Below, in pieces: positions 9,086 to 15,592 of a stretch of DNA of 16,149 bases. Position 1 is the first letter of the stretch, and the number at the start of each line of letters is the position of its first letter. The position numbers were made by a program, and so were the translations under genes. The notes beneath the pieces were generated by a model. It made no database searches. It had not been told where the DNA came from and worked only from the letters and a program-made list of their open reading frames with translations. Location of the stretch: assembly GCA_052035645.1 (NCBI GenBank), contig JBPOHK010000019.1, positions 1 to 16,149 of the forward strand. The letters run 5' to 3'. This stretch comes from RPQJ01 sp052035645 (lineage in GTDB: Bacteria > Pseudomonadota > Gammaproteobacteria > Steroidobacterales > Steroidobacteraceae).

Positions 9086-10002
9086 GGTTCCGTCCGGTTG
9101 TCGGCCTCGGGCCGGTCGTTGTCCACCACGAGCGTGACGCGTCGCGGACTGCCCGCACGCACGTGGATCGGGGCGAAGGGTTCGGACTGCACGATCTCGA
9201 TCAGGCCCTCGCGCAGCAGCTCGAGGATCGCGATGAACGTCACGGTGACGCCCATGCGGCCTTCCTCGGGGCGGAACAGCGCGGCGAACTCGACGAACGC
9301 CTGCGCCCGCATCGTGCTCAGCACGTCCGACATGCGCTGGCGGACCGAGAGCCGCTCGCGCGAGACGTGGTGGTGGGCGAACATCTCGGCACGCGACATG
9401 ACGTCGCGCAGCGAGACCAGCATCTCGCGCAGCGTGACGTTCGGCAGCAGCTTCACCACGCGGCGCTCGACGAGTTCGGCCGAGCCCTGGAAGTTCTCGC
9501 GATCGGTGCGCGGCAGCCGCTCGATGTCGACCGCCGCGCGCTTGAAGCGCTCGTACTCCTGCAGCCGGCGGACGAGTTCGGCGCGCGGGTCCGCCTCCTC
9601 GGCCAGCTCGCCCTGGGGGCGCGGCAGCAGCATGCGCGACTTGATCTCCGCCAGCGTCGCGGCCATCAGCAGGTACTCTCCGGCCAGCTCGAGCTGCAGG
9701 TCGCGCATGACGTCGATGTACTGCATGTACTGCCGGGTGATCTCCGCGATCGGGATGTCGAGGATGTCGAGGTTCTGCCGCCGGATCAGGTAGAGCAGCA
9801 GGTCGAGCGGGCCCTCGAAGGCCTCGAGGAACACCGTGAGCGCGTCCGGCGGGATGTAGAGGTCGCGCGGCATCTGCGTGACCGGCTCGCCCTCGACCAC
9901 CGCGAACGGCATCTCGCCCTGCTCGGGCACCTCGGGCAGGCGCGCCTCGACCGGCGCGGCCGGCGCGCCGCCCTCGCTGACCTTCAGGTCGGGCTTGGTC
10001 AT
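9082..10002 (-). CDS. scpA: segregation and condensation protein A (kleisin)
   Basis: ScpA is the kleisin that bridges the Smc heads and binds the ScpB dimer. A divergent, acidic N-terminal extension of about 50 residues is followed by the family signature FEGPLDLLLYLIRRQNLDI (from residue 62) and DIPIAEITRQYMQYI. Next come MAATLAEIKSRMLLPR and, near the C-terminus, a winged-helix segment (VTVTFIAILELLREGLIEIVQ) that contacts the Smc head. The protein is 306 aa, at the long end for the family because of the extension. The ATG at 10002 has a GAGGAA ribosome-binding site that overlaps the trpS stop, and only 11 bases separate the two genes, so co-transcription with trpS is likely. Confidence 0.96.
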   Translation of the reverse strand: MTKPDLKVSEGGAPAAPVEARLPEVPEQGEMPFAVVEGEPVTQMPRDLYIPPDALTVFLEAFEGPLDLLLYLIRRQNLDILDIPIAEITRQYMQYIDVMRDLQLELAGEYLLMAATLAEIKSRMLLPRPQGELAEEADPRAELVRRLQEYERFKRAAVDIERLPRTDRENFQGSAELVERRVVKLLPNVTLREMLVSLRDVMSRAEMFAHHHVSRERLSVRQRMSDVLSTMRAQAFVEFAALFRPEEGRMGVTVTFIAILELLREGLIEIVQSEPFAPIHVRAGSPRRVTLVVDNDRPEADNRTEP

Positions 10003-10013
10003 GCGCGCATTCC

Positions 10014-11231
10014 TCAGCGGTACGTGAGGCCCATGGCCTGCTTGACGTCGTCGAGCGTCTGGCCGGCGACGGCCCGCGCCTTCTCGCAGCCCTCGTCGAT
10101 GATGCCGCGCACCAGGTCCGGGCTGTCCTCGTATTCCTGCGCGCGCTGGCGCATCGCCGTGATCTCGCCGACCACGGCCTCGATGAGCGGCTTCTTGCAC
10201 TCGATGCAGCCGATGCCGGCCGTCGTGCAGCCTTCCCTCACCCAGCTCTGGGTGCGCTCGGGCGAATAGAGCCGGTGCAGGTCCCACACCGGGCACTTGT
10301 CCGGGTTGCCCGGATCGGTGCGCCGGACGCGGGCCGGGTCGGTCTGCATGGTCTTCAGCTTGGCGGCGACCGCGTCCGGATCCTCGCGCAGGCCGATGGT
10401 GTTGCCGTAGGACTTGGACATCTTGCGGCCGTCGAGGCCGGTGACCTTCGGCGTCGCCGTGAGCAGCGCCTCGGGCTCGGGCAGGATCGTGCGGCCGGTG
10501 CCCTCGAGATAGCCCATCAGGCGCTCGCGGTCGGCGACCGTGAGCCGGGAATTGCCGTCGAGCAGCGCGCTCGCGCGCTCGAGCGCCTCGGCGTCGCCCT
10601 TCTCCTGGTAGCTCTTGCGCAGGTCGCGGTAGAGGGCGGCGTTCTTCGCGCCCAGGTTCTTCACCGCCTTCTCGGCCTTGAGCTCGAAGTCGGGCTCCTT
10701 GCCGAAGACGAAATTGAACCGGCGCGCGATCTCGCGGGTGATCTCGACGTGCGCCACCTGGTCTTCGCCGACCGGCACGTACATCGGCCGGTAGAGCAGG
10801 ATGTCGGCGCTCTGCAGCAGCGGGTAGCCCAGGAAGCCGTAGGTGGCGAGGTCCTTCTCCTTCAGCTGGTCCTGCTGGTCCTTGTAGGTCGGCACCCTTT
10901 CCAGCCAGCCGAGCGGCGTGATCATCGACAGCAGCAGGTGCAACTCGGCGTGCTCCGGCACGCGCGACTGTATGAAGATGGTGGCGACCGCCGGGTTCAG
11001 CCCCGCGGCCAGCCAGTCGATGACCATCTGCCACGTGTAGTCCTCGAGCTTGCTGGTGTCGTCGTAGCCGGTCGTGAGCGCGTGGTAGTCGGCCACGAAG
11101 AAATAGCAGTCGTACTCGTACTGCAGCTCGGTCCAGTTCTTCAGCGCCCCGTGGTAGTTGCCGAGGTGCAGCGACCCGGTGGGGCGCATGCCGGACAGAA
11201 CGCGACGCGACGTGGAAACGTTGGCACTCAA
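10014..11231 (-). CDS. trpS: tryptophanyl-tRNA synthetase, long form with four-Cys motif
   Basis: This class I aminoacyl-tRNA synthetase charges tRNA-Trp. The HIGH-type motif is HLGN at residues 22-25 (PTGSLHLGNYHGAL) and KMSKS is at 270-274. At 405 aa it is longer than the roughly 334 aa of E. coli TrpRS: about 65 residues, helical and charged in look, are inserted between the Rossmann region (FVFGKEPDFEL) and the strand before KMSKS. C313, C335, C342 and C345 form C-x21-C-x6-C-x2-C, close to the 4Fe-4S cluster motif of Thermotoga maritima TrpRS. The start is TTG at 11231, the only usable codon between the in-frame upstream stop and the essential N-terminal strand. A possible AGGG ribosome-binding site lies upstream. 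Confidence 0.95.
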   Translation of the reverse strand: MSANVSTSRRVLSGMRPTGSLHLGNYHGALKNWTELQYEYDCYFFVADYHALTTGYDDTSKLEDYTWQMVIDWLAAGLNPAVATIFIQSRVPEHAELHLLLSMITPLGWLERVPTYKDQQDQLKEKDLATYGFLGYPLLQSADILLYRPMYVPVGEDQVAHVEITREIARRFNFVFGKEPDFELKAEKAVKNLGAKNAALYRDLRKSYQEKGDAEALERASALLDGNSRLTVADRERLMGYLEGTGRTILPEPEALLTATPKVTGLDGRKMSKSYGNTIGLREDPDAVAAKLKTMQTDPARVRRTDPGNPDKCPVWDLHRLYSPERTQSWVREGCTTAGIGCIECKKPLIEAVVGEITAMRQRAQEYEDSPDLVRGIIDEGCEKARAVAGQTLDDVKQAMGLTYR

Positions 11232-11347
11232 TCGGGGACCCTGCGATCCGATCGCTGAATAATATCAATCAATTTCATAGGCTTACGCGGCAACGTGACA
11301 GCAATACACGAAGCTGCACGAGGCCGGTCCGCTCAGGCGAAGCGGCG

Positions 11348-11353
11348 ATTATA
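11348..11353 (-). promoter_or_regulatory. consensus -10 element upstream of trpS
   Basis: On the minus strand this reads TATAAT, a perfect -10 hexamer, in the 146 bases between yciO and trpS. The -35 region is weak. Transcription would begin near 11341, leaving a leader of about 110 bases before the TTG start. It would give the trpS-scpA-scpB-rluB run its own promoter, separate from yciO. Confidence 0.45.
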
Positions 11354-11377
11354 CGCAGCCGCCGGCGGATCCGTGGA

Positions 11378-11998
11378 CTACTGGAAGGCGGTCACGTCGC
11401 CCTTCCCAGAGCGCACCACGACCGGCACGCCGCTCGACAGGTCGACCACGCTGCTCGGCTCGAGGCCGCCCGCCCCGCCGTCGATGACGAGGTCGACCTG
11501 ATGCTCAAGACGCGCCTTGATTTCGGCGGGGTCCGTCATGGACTGCGCCTCCCCGGGCAACAGCAGCGTCGAACTCATGATCGGCTCGCCCAGTTCGGCC
11601 AGCAGCAGCCGCACGATCGCGTTGTCCGGCACGCGGATGCCGATGGTGCGCCGCTTCGGGTTCTGCAGGCGTTTCGGCACCTCGCGCGTCGCCTCCAGCA
11701 GGAACGTGTAGGGCCCCGGGGTGAACGCCCGCAGCGTGCGGTACTGGCTGTTGTCCACCCGGGCATATCGGGCGATCTCCGACAGGTCGCGGCAGACCAG
11801 AGTGAAGTTGTGGTGCTTGTCCGCCTCGCGGATCCGGCGGATGCGCTCCATGGCTTCCTTGTCGCCGATCAGGCAGCCGAGGGCGTACGTGGAGTCGGTG
11901 GGATACACGACCACGCTGCCGTCCCGGATCGCCGACACGGCCTGGCGGATGAGCCGGGGCTGCGGATTGACCGGGTGGATGGAGATCAGGAATGCCAT
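11378..11998 (-). CDS. yciO: YciO, TsaC/Sua5-family protein
   Basis: This is a member of the YrdC/Sua5/YciO family, in which TsaC makes threonylcarbamoyl-AMP for the t6A modification of ANN-decoding tRNAs. The sequence follows E. coli YciO closely: IHPVNPQPRLIRQAV, VVYPTDSTYALGCLIGDK, HNFTLVCRDLSEIARYARVDN, FTPGPYTFLLEATREVPKRL and the ending PVVVRSGKGDV. It is 206 aa, the same length class. YciO proteins are paralogues of TsaC that do not generally replace it, so the cellular role should not be assumed to be t6A synthesis. The ATG at 11998 was chosen because homology begins there; upstream codons in the same frame run through the divergent promoter. The gene is divergent from yciB. Confidence 0.93.
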   Translation of the reverse strand: MAFLISIHPVNPQPRLIRQAVSAIRDGSVVVYPTDSTYALGCLIGDKEAMERIRRIREADKHHNFTLVCRDLSEIARYARVDNSQYRTLRAFTPGPYTFLLEATREVPKRLQNPKRRTIGIRVPDNAIVRLLLAELGEPIMSSTLLLPGEAQSMTDPAEIKARLEHQVDLVIDGGAGGLEPSSVVDLSSGVPVVVRSGKGDVTAFQ

Positions 11999-12033
11999 GC
12001 TTTTTTCGTTGGCCGGATGCGGTTTCCCGGCCT

Positions 12034-12043
12034 TGGTATGATA
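12034..12043. promoter_or_regulatory. divergent yciB/yciO promoter with symmetric -10
   Basis: On the plus strand TGGTATGAT is an extended -10 (TG one base before TATGAT) for yciB. The same bases read on the minus strand contain TATCAT, a -10 for yciO, because GTAT-G-ATAC is symmetric about its centre base. No good -35 is seen on either side. The 79-base gap between the two genes must hold both promoters. Confidence 0.42.
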
Positions 12044-12077
12044 CGCGCCCCGCTCAATTGCCGCTCTGTCCCGCCAC

Positions 12078-12623
12078 ATGCAACTGTTCCTGGACCTGCT
12101 GCCAGTCGTGGCGTTTTTCATCGCGTACAAGCTGACGAACATCTTCGTCGCGACCGCCGTGCTGATCGTCGGCGTGCTGGCGCAGACCCTCTTCAGCTGG
12201 GTCCGTCACCGCAAGGTCAGCCCGATGCTGCTCACCTCGGCAATCCTGGTGCTGGTGTTCGGCGGACTCACGTTGATCGTGCACGACGCCACGTTCATCA
12301 AGTGGAAGCCGACGATCGTCGACTGGCTGTTCGCCGGCGCGTTCCTGGTCAGCCACTTCTGGCGCGGCCCGACCATCGTCCAGCGCATGATGGGCGAGCA
12401 CGTGCAACTGGCCCCGGAAATCTGGAAGCGGCTGAACCTGATGTGGGTCGCCTTTTTCGCGGTCTGCGGCGGCCTGAACCTGTACGTGGCCTTCAGCTAC
12501 AGCATGGACATCTGGGTCAACTTCAAGCTGTTCGGCCTGTTCGGACTCACGCTCGTGTTCGCGCTGCTGCAGGGCATGTGGATCGCCCGGCACGGCGAGG
12601 CCCGGGAACCCGGCCAGGGCTGA
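12078..12623 (+). CDS. yciB: inner-membrane protein YciB (septation protein A family)
   Basis: YciB (also called IspZ or septation protein A) is a small inner-membrane protein linked to cell-envelope synthesis and division. The protein is 181 aa and mostly hydrophobic, with about five membrane segments, for example LLPVVAFFIAYKLTNIFVA at the start and NFKLFGLFGLTLVFALLQG near the end. Family signatures are KWKPTIVDWLFAGAFLVSH and LNLMWVAFFAVCGGLNLYVAF. E. coli YciB is of similar length. The start at 12078 has no clear ribosome-binding site, but homology begins at MQLFLDLLPVVAFF. The stop is one base before yciI, so the two are probably coupled. Confidence 0.95.
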   Translation: MQLFLDLLPVVAFFIAYKLTNIFVATAVLIVGVLAQTLFSWVRHRKVSPMLLTSAILVLVFGGLTLIVHDATFIKWKPTIVDWLFAGAFLVSHFWRGPTIVQRMMGEHVQLAPEIWKRLNLMWVAFFAVCGGLNLYVAFSYSMDIWVNFKLFGLFGLTLVFALLQGMWIARHGEAREPGQG

Positions 12624-12624
12624 C

Positions 12625-12924
12625 ATGCTCTACGTCTTCACCGGCAGGGATGCCCCGGGCGCGCTCGCGATCCGCCGTCGCGTCCGCCCCGACCACCTCG
12701 GTCGCATCCGGCAACTCGTCGACGAAGGTCGCGTGATCGTTGCCGGACCCTGCCCCGCGATCGACGCCGCCGACCCCGGTCCGGCAGGTTTCAGCGGCAG
12801 CGTCGTCATCGCGGAATTCGACTCGCTGGAGGCCGCGCAGGCGTGGTTCGCCGCCGACCCTTACGCGACCGAGGGTGTCTTCGAATCCTGGGAAGTCCGA
12901 CCGTTCGTGAGGGTATTGCCATGA
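12625..12924 (+). CDS. yciI: YciI family protein
   Basis: This is a small (99 aa) ferredoxin-like alpha/beta protein of the YciI family. It matches E. coli YciI along its length: MLYVFTGRDAPGAL, RRVRPDHLGRI, EGRVIVAGPCPAID, GFSGSVVIAEFDSLEAAQAWFAADPY and the ending RPFVRVLP. The RPDHL segment carries the conserved His and Asp thought to form a putative active site, but no reaction is established for the stand-alone protein. It starts one base after yciB and its stop overlaps the bolA start (ATGA), so yciB, yciI and bolA read as one transcript. Confidence 0.94.
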   Translation: MLYVFTGRDAPGALAIRRRVRPDHLGRIRQLVDEGRVIVAGPCPAIDAADPGPAGFSGSVVIAEFDSLEAAQAWFAADPYATEGVFESWEVRPFVRVLP

Positions 12925-13202
12925 CCAGCACGCGCGTTGCGAAGATCGAGGAGAGACTGCGAGCCGCACTGGAGCCGACCCGGCTCGAGGTGATCGACGA
13001 CAGTCACCGCCATGCGGGGCACGCCGGGGCCCGCGAGGGACGCGGGCACTTCAGCGTGTTCGTCGTGTCTGAACGGTTCCGCGGCCTGCCCATCGTGCGG
13101 CGCCACCGCCTCGTGTACGAGGCCGTCGGCGACCTGATGCAGACCGACATCCATGCCCTTTCGATCCAGGCGCTCGCCCCGGGCGAAGCCACCGATGCTT
13201 GA
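12921..13202 (+). CDS. bolA: BolA family protein
   Basis: BolA proteins work with monothiol glutaredoxins in iron-sulfur and iron handling, and in E. coli BolA also affects cell shape under stress. The protein is 93 aa with the BolA/KH-like fold. HRHAGHAGAREGRGHFSVFVVSERFRG contains the conserved His and loop region, and IVRRHRLVYEAVGDLMQTDIHALSI is the family signature. The HR(L)VY and H-A-L-S ending fit BolA rather than IbaG, though the call between the two is not certain from sequence alone. It overlaps yciI by ATGA; the peptidyl-prolyl isomerase gene follows 34 bases later. Confidence 0.94.
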   Translation: MTSTRVAKIEERLRAALEPTRLEVIDDSHRHAGHAGAREGRGHFSVFVVSERFRGLPIVRRHRLVYEAVGDLMQTDIHALSIQALAPGEATDA

Positions 13203-13236
13203 AACCAACGAATCGATTCCAACCAGAGGCCCTTCA

Positions 13237-14079
13237 ATGCGCAATTTCAGATCCCTCCTCCTGCTGGCCGGCGTCGTCGCCGTGAGCGCCGCGTGCACCA
13301 AGCCCGCGACCGATGCCGCCAAGCCGGCCGCGGCGGCCCCCGCGGCCGCGGCGTCGGAAGCCGTCGCGACGGTCAACGGCACGGCGATCAGCAGCGAGCT
13401 GTTCAACCTGTTCCTCAAGGCGGTGACGGGCAAGGACGCGGCCGAGGTCCCGCCCGAGGTCAAGACTCAGCTGCTCGACCAGCTGATCAACATGCAGCTG
13501 GCGGCGCAGGCGGCCGAGAAGGAAGGCCTCGACAAGAATCCGGAGACGAAGGCGCGTGCCGAACTGCTGCATACGCAGATCCTGGCGGAAGCGGCCAGCG
13601 AGAAGTACATCAAGGCGCACCCCGTCTCGGAATCGGAGGTGAAGGCCGAGTACGACACGCAGATCGCCAGCATGCCGAAGGAGTACAAGGCGCGGCACAT
13701 CCTCGTGGAGTCGAAGGAACTCGCGGAATCGATCATTCGCGAGCTCTCGGCCGGCGGCGATTTCGCGAAGCTGGCCAAGTCCGAGTCCAAGGACCCGGGC
13801 AGCGCCAAGCAGGGCGGCGACCTCGGGTGGTTCGCCGCGACGGCGATGGTCAAGCCGTTCTCCGATGCGGTCGCGACGCTGCAGAAGGGCGAGATCACCA
13901 AGACGCCGGTGCAGACTGAGTACGGCTGGCACGTGATCCAGCTCGAGGACTCGCGGGCGCAGGAAGCTCCGCCGTTCGAGCAGGTGAAGCAGCAGGTCGA
14001 GTCGATGGTGCAGCGGAAGAAGCTGCAGACCTACCTGGACGAACTTCGCAAGACCGCGAAGATTCAGAAAAAGTCGTAA
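13237..14079 (+). CDS. parvulin-type peptidyl-prolyl cis-trans isomerase, probable exported lipoprotein
   Basis: This is a periplasmic folding factor of the PpiC/PrsA/SurA type that isomerises prolyl bonds in exported proteins. The 280-aa product starts with a signal peptide (MRNFRSLLLLAGVVAVSAAC). C20 could be a lipidation site, although VSAAC departs from the usual lipobox because Ser is at -3. An Ala/Pro-rich linker (about 21-42) follows, then a helical chaperone domain to about 145. The parvulin domain (about 151-242) has the motifs YKARHILVES, GGDLGWF, FSDAVATLQKGEI and YGWHVIQLED. The ATG at 13237 has an AGAGG site seven bases upstream; an upstream in-frame ATG at 13153 lies inside bolA. 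A clear terminator follows, closing the yciB operon. Confidence 0.92.
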   Translation: MRNFRSLLLLAGVVAVSAACTKPATDAAKPAAAAPAAAASEAVATVNGTAISSELFNLFLKAVTGKDAAEVPPEVKTQLLDQLINMQLAAQAAEKEGLDKNPETKARAELLHTQILAEAASEKYIKAHPVSESEVKAEYDTQIASMPKEYKARHILVESKELAESIIRELSAGGDFAKLAKSESKDPGSAKQGGDLGWFAATAMVKPFSDAVATLQKGEITKTPVQTEYGWHVIQLEDSRAQEAPPFEQVKQQVESMVQRKKLQTYLDELRKTAKIQKKS

Positions 14080-14101
14080 CCGTCAACGCCATTTTTTGGC
14101 C

Positions 14102-14137
14102 AATGGCCGGCGCTCCGCGAGGAGCGTCGGCCATTTT
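14102..14137 (+). terminator. Rho-independent terminator of the yciB operon
   Basis: A 15-base stem (AATGGCCGGCGCTCC pairing with GGAGCGTCGGCCATT, one G-T wobble) closes a GCGA tetraloop, and the 3' arm runs into TTTT. It begins 22 bases after the isomerase stop. The T tract is short but the stem is very stable. An upstream A-rich arm is lacking, so activity is expected mainly on the plus strand. Confidence 0.85.
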
Positions 14138-14347
14138 CGTTTGGGCAATTCTTTTCGCTTCGCACGGGACGCCCGGGATGCCCGCCGCATCGACACGAGG
14201 GTCGCCGACGACGCCCTGCCCCGCCCTCCGTCCGCGCCGCATCCGACGCCCGCCGGCCGCGCGGAATCGCCTCCGACCGGTTTCGCCGGCATCGTCCGGC
14301 CCAGCACCCAACTTGATGTTTTAGATGGATTTTTCGAACCAGCGGGC

Positions 14348-14371
14348 AAAGTGTGACCCGCCTCACACTTT
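14348..14371. promoter_or_regulatory. CRP/Vfr/Clp-type binding site
   Basis: The core is TGTGA-N6-TCACA (14352-14367), exactly the CRP consensus with the correct six-base spacer, and symmetry extends to AAAGTGTGA/TCACACTTT. Outer bases CGGGC and GCCCG extend the dyad further with one unpaired base. The centre is at 14359.5. A weak -10 such as TACGTA (14390-14395) would place the site near -42, the class II activator position. The target is probably the downstream DUF6502-like gene, since no other gene points away from it. Confidence 0.6.
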
Positions 14372-14592
14372 TCGCCCGCCCGAGGTCATTACGTAAGCTC
14401 GGGGCCCTTCCCTGAGTTGACATAGGCCATGCCGCGACGAGCCCGCGGCGTCCGCAACAGCCCCTCTAGTGCGTGGTCAGGACGCAACGCCAGCCTGCTG
14501 AAATGCCATGGCTTTGGCGGATCCGGGGCGCCTGGGACCCACTTCTGCGGATAGCCCGTAGGCTGCCGTAAGTTCCCGAATATGTTGAACTC

Positions 14593-14620
14593 TTGACCGG
14601 GGTGGACCCCCCGATATAGT
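14593..14620 (+). promoter_or_regulatory. sigma70-type promoter of the DUF6502-like gene
   Basis: TTGACC (14593-14598) and TATAGT (14615-14620) are separated by 16 bases and are each close to consensus. The spacer holds a short palindrome, GGGGT-GG-ACCCC. The start point would be near 14627, inside the GTTAACTC/GAGTTAAC palindrome. This is the best two-part promoter in the window. Confidence 0.58.
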
Positions 14621-14638
14621 TAACTCGAAGGAGTTAAC
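14619..14638. promoter_or_regulatory. perfect inverted repeat at the promoter, probable operator
   Basis: Arms GTTAACTC and GAGTTAAC are perfectly complementary around a GAAG centre. The repeat overlaps the end of the -10 (TATAGT) and the expected start point, a position where a bound repressor would block RNA polymerase. It could instead form a small hairpin at the 5' end of the mRNA that hides AAGGAG (14628-14633). It may be bound by the product of the next gene, which has a possible helix-turn-helix; this is inference. Confidence 0.5.
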
Positions 14639-14699
14639 AATAACCCCTATGTCCGCGGCAGTTGCAATTTGGTCAGCGCCGCCCTTTGACGGGCCGAGG

Positions 14700-15539
14700 A
14701 TGAGCGACAACGTAAAAAAACCGTTGCTTGCGGCGTGCCGGCATTTGCTGCACCCGTTGGTTCGCATTTTGCTCCGCCATGGGATTTCTCATGGCGAGTT
14801 CGCCGACTCGATTCGAGGCGCGTTCATCGACATTGCCCAGAACGAACTCGTTCCCCCGGACCGACCGCAGACGGACTCACGCATTGCGCTCCTTACAGGC
14901 CTCACGAAGCACGACGTCGCACGTATCCGGAAGGCGGACGCGGAAGGCGATGACGAGGTCGGCCTGAACCGCATCGCCCGAGTGTTGCAGGGCTGGAGCC
15001 AGGACCCTGAGTACCTCGGGCCATATGGGTTGCCACTCGAGGTTCCCTTTGAAGGCGACTTGATCTCTTTCGAGTCGCTGGTGCGGCGTTACGCAGGAGA
15101 CGCTTCTGCACGCGCTTTGCTTGAGGAACTTGTCCGCGCCGAAGCGGCGCTTGAGACCGACGACGGGTACGTTCGCCTGCTCAACCGAACGTATCTGCCA
15201 ACACCGCTTGACCCAGCGGGGCTTGAGCGACTCGGCAACGTCGTCAACTACTTCATCGATACCGTTGATTTCAATCTCCAGAAGAAGCGACAGGGAGAAG
15301 GTCGCTTTGAACGGTACGCGATAACCATGGAGGGCCTGTCGCCGAGCGACTTTGACGAATTTGATGCCTTGATTCGAGAGAAGGGCCAGGAACTTCTTGA
15401 GATTTTGGACGACTGGCTTGGCCAGCACGAGATTCGCGGCGGGCACAAGTTGCCCGACAGCGCGGCTATCAAGACTGGCATAGGAATCTTCCACTTCATT
15501 GAGAGAACTTCGTCTCTCAGCAGCAAAGACCGATTTTGA
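14700..15539 (+). CDS. DUF6502-like protein with possible helix-turn-helix
   Basis: This is a 279-aa cytosolic protein without signal peptide or membrane helix. The start LLAACRHLLHPLVRILLRHGISHGEFADSIR resembles proteins I know as DUF6502, common in proteobacteria and of unknown role. Residues 58-77 (TDSRIALLTGLTKHDVARIR) look like a helix-turn-helix, and a second, similar helical pair lies at about 28-46. The middle (VPFEGDLISFESLVRRYAGD) and the charged C-terminal half have no motif I recognise. The start is uncertain: ATG 14700 has GAGG directly against it, and ATG 14649 would add 17 residues with AAGGAG 15 bases away. GC content and codon choice (more TTG, CTT, GAG/TTT) differ from the housekeeping genes upstream. 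It probably shares a transcript with the repeat protein 53 bases later. DNA binding is inferred. Confidence 0.8.
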   Translation: MSDNVKKPLLAACRHLLHPLVRILLRHGISHGEFADSIRGAFIDIAQNELVPPDRPQTDSRIALLTGLTKHDVARIRKADAEGDDEVGLNRIARVLQGWSQDPEYLGPYGLPLEVPFEGDLISFESLVRRYAGDASARALLEELVRAEAALETDDGYVRLLNRTYLPTPLDPAGLERLGNVVNYFIDTVDFNLQKKRQGEGRFERYAITMEGLSPSDFDEFDALIREKGQELLEILDDWLGQHEIRGGHKLPDSAAIKTGIGIFHFIERTSSLSSKDRF

Positions 15540-15592
15540 CTAGGCCCACGCGCGCGCGAACGGGCAGTTCGACCAGTATTAAGGGGACCAAG

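Larger units (their letters stand above)
14138..14699. other. long non-coding region before the DUF6502-like gene
   Basis: No supported gene lies here; the open frames on both strands have no recognisable protein character. The first 200 bases are GC-rich and featureless to me. From about 14315 the base composition becomes more AT-rich, and several structures appear: the CRP-type palindrome at 14348-14371; CCGAG/CTCGG arms at 14380-14402 enclosing the palindrome TTACGTAA (14389-14396); a CGCCAGCC/GGC-TT-TGGCG hairpin at 14488-14519; AGCC-CGTA-GGCT near 14550; and the promoter and palindrome at 14593-14638. A structured leader or small RNA is possible but I recognise no known RNA family. Confidence 0.6.

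Noticed and set aside
10275..11258. 327-codon plus-strand frame opposite trpS
   Set aside because: Antisense to a well-supported trpS and without recognisable protein features.
14096..14356. 86-codon plus-strand frame after the isomerase, and overlapping minus-strand frames
   Set aside because: They run across the terminator and have Arg/Pro/Ala-rich sequence without a ribosome-binding site or recognisable family.
14455..14535. Resemblance to a cyclic-di-GMP (GEMM) riboswitch because of GGACGCAACGCC
   Set aside because: Only the short GACGCAA core matches; the tetraloop helix and the receptor part (GGUAGGUAGCGGGG-like) are absent.
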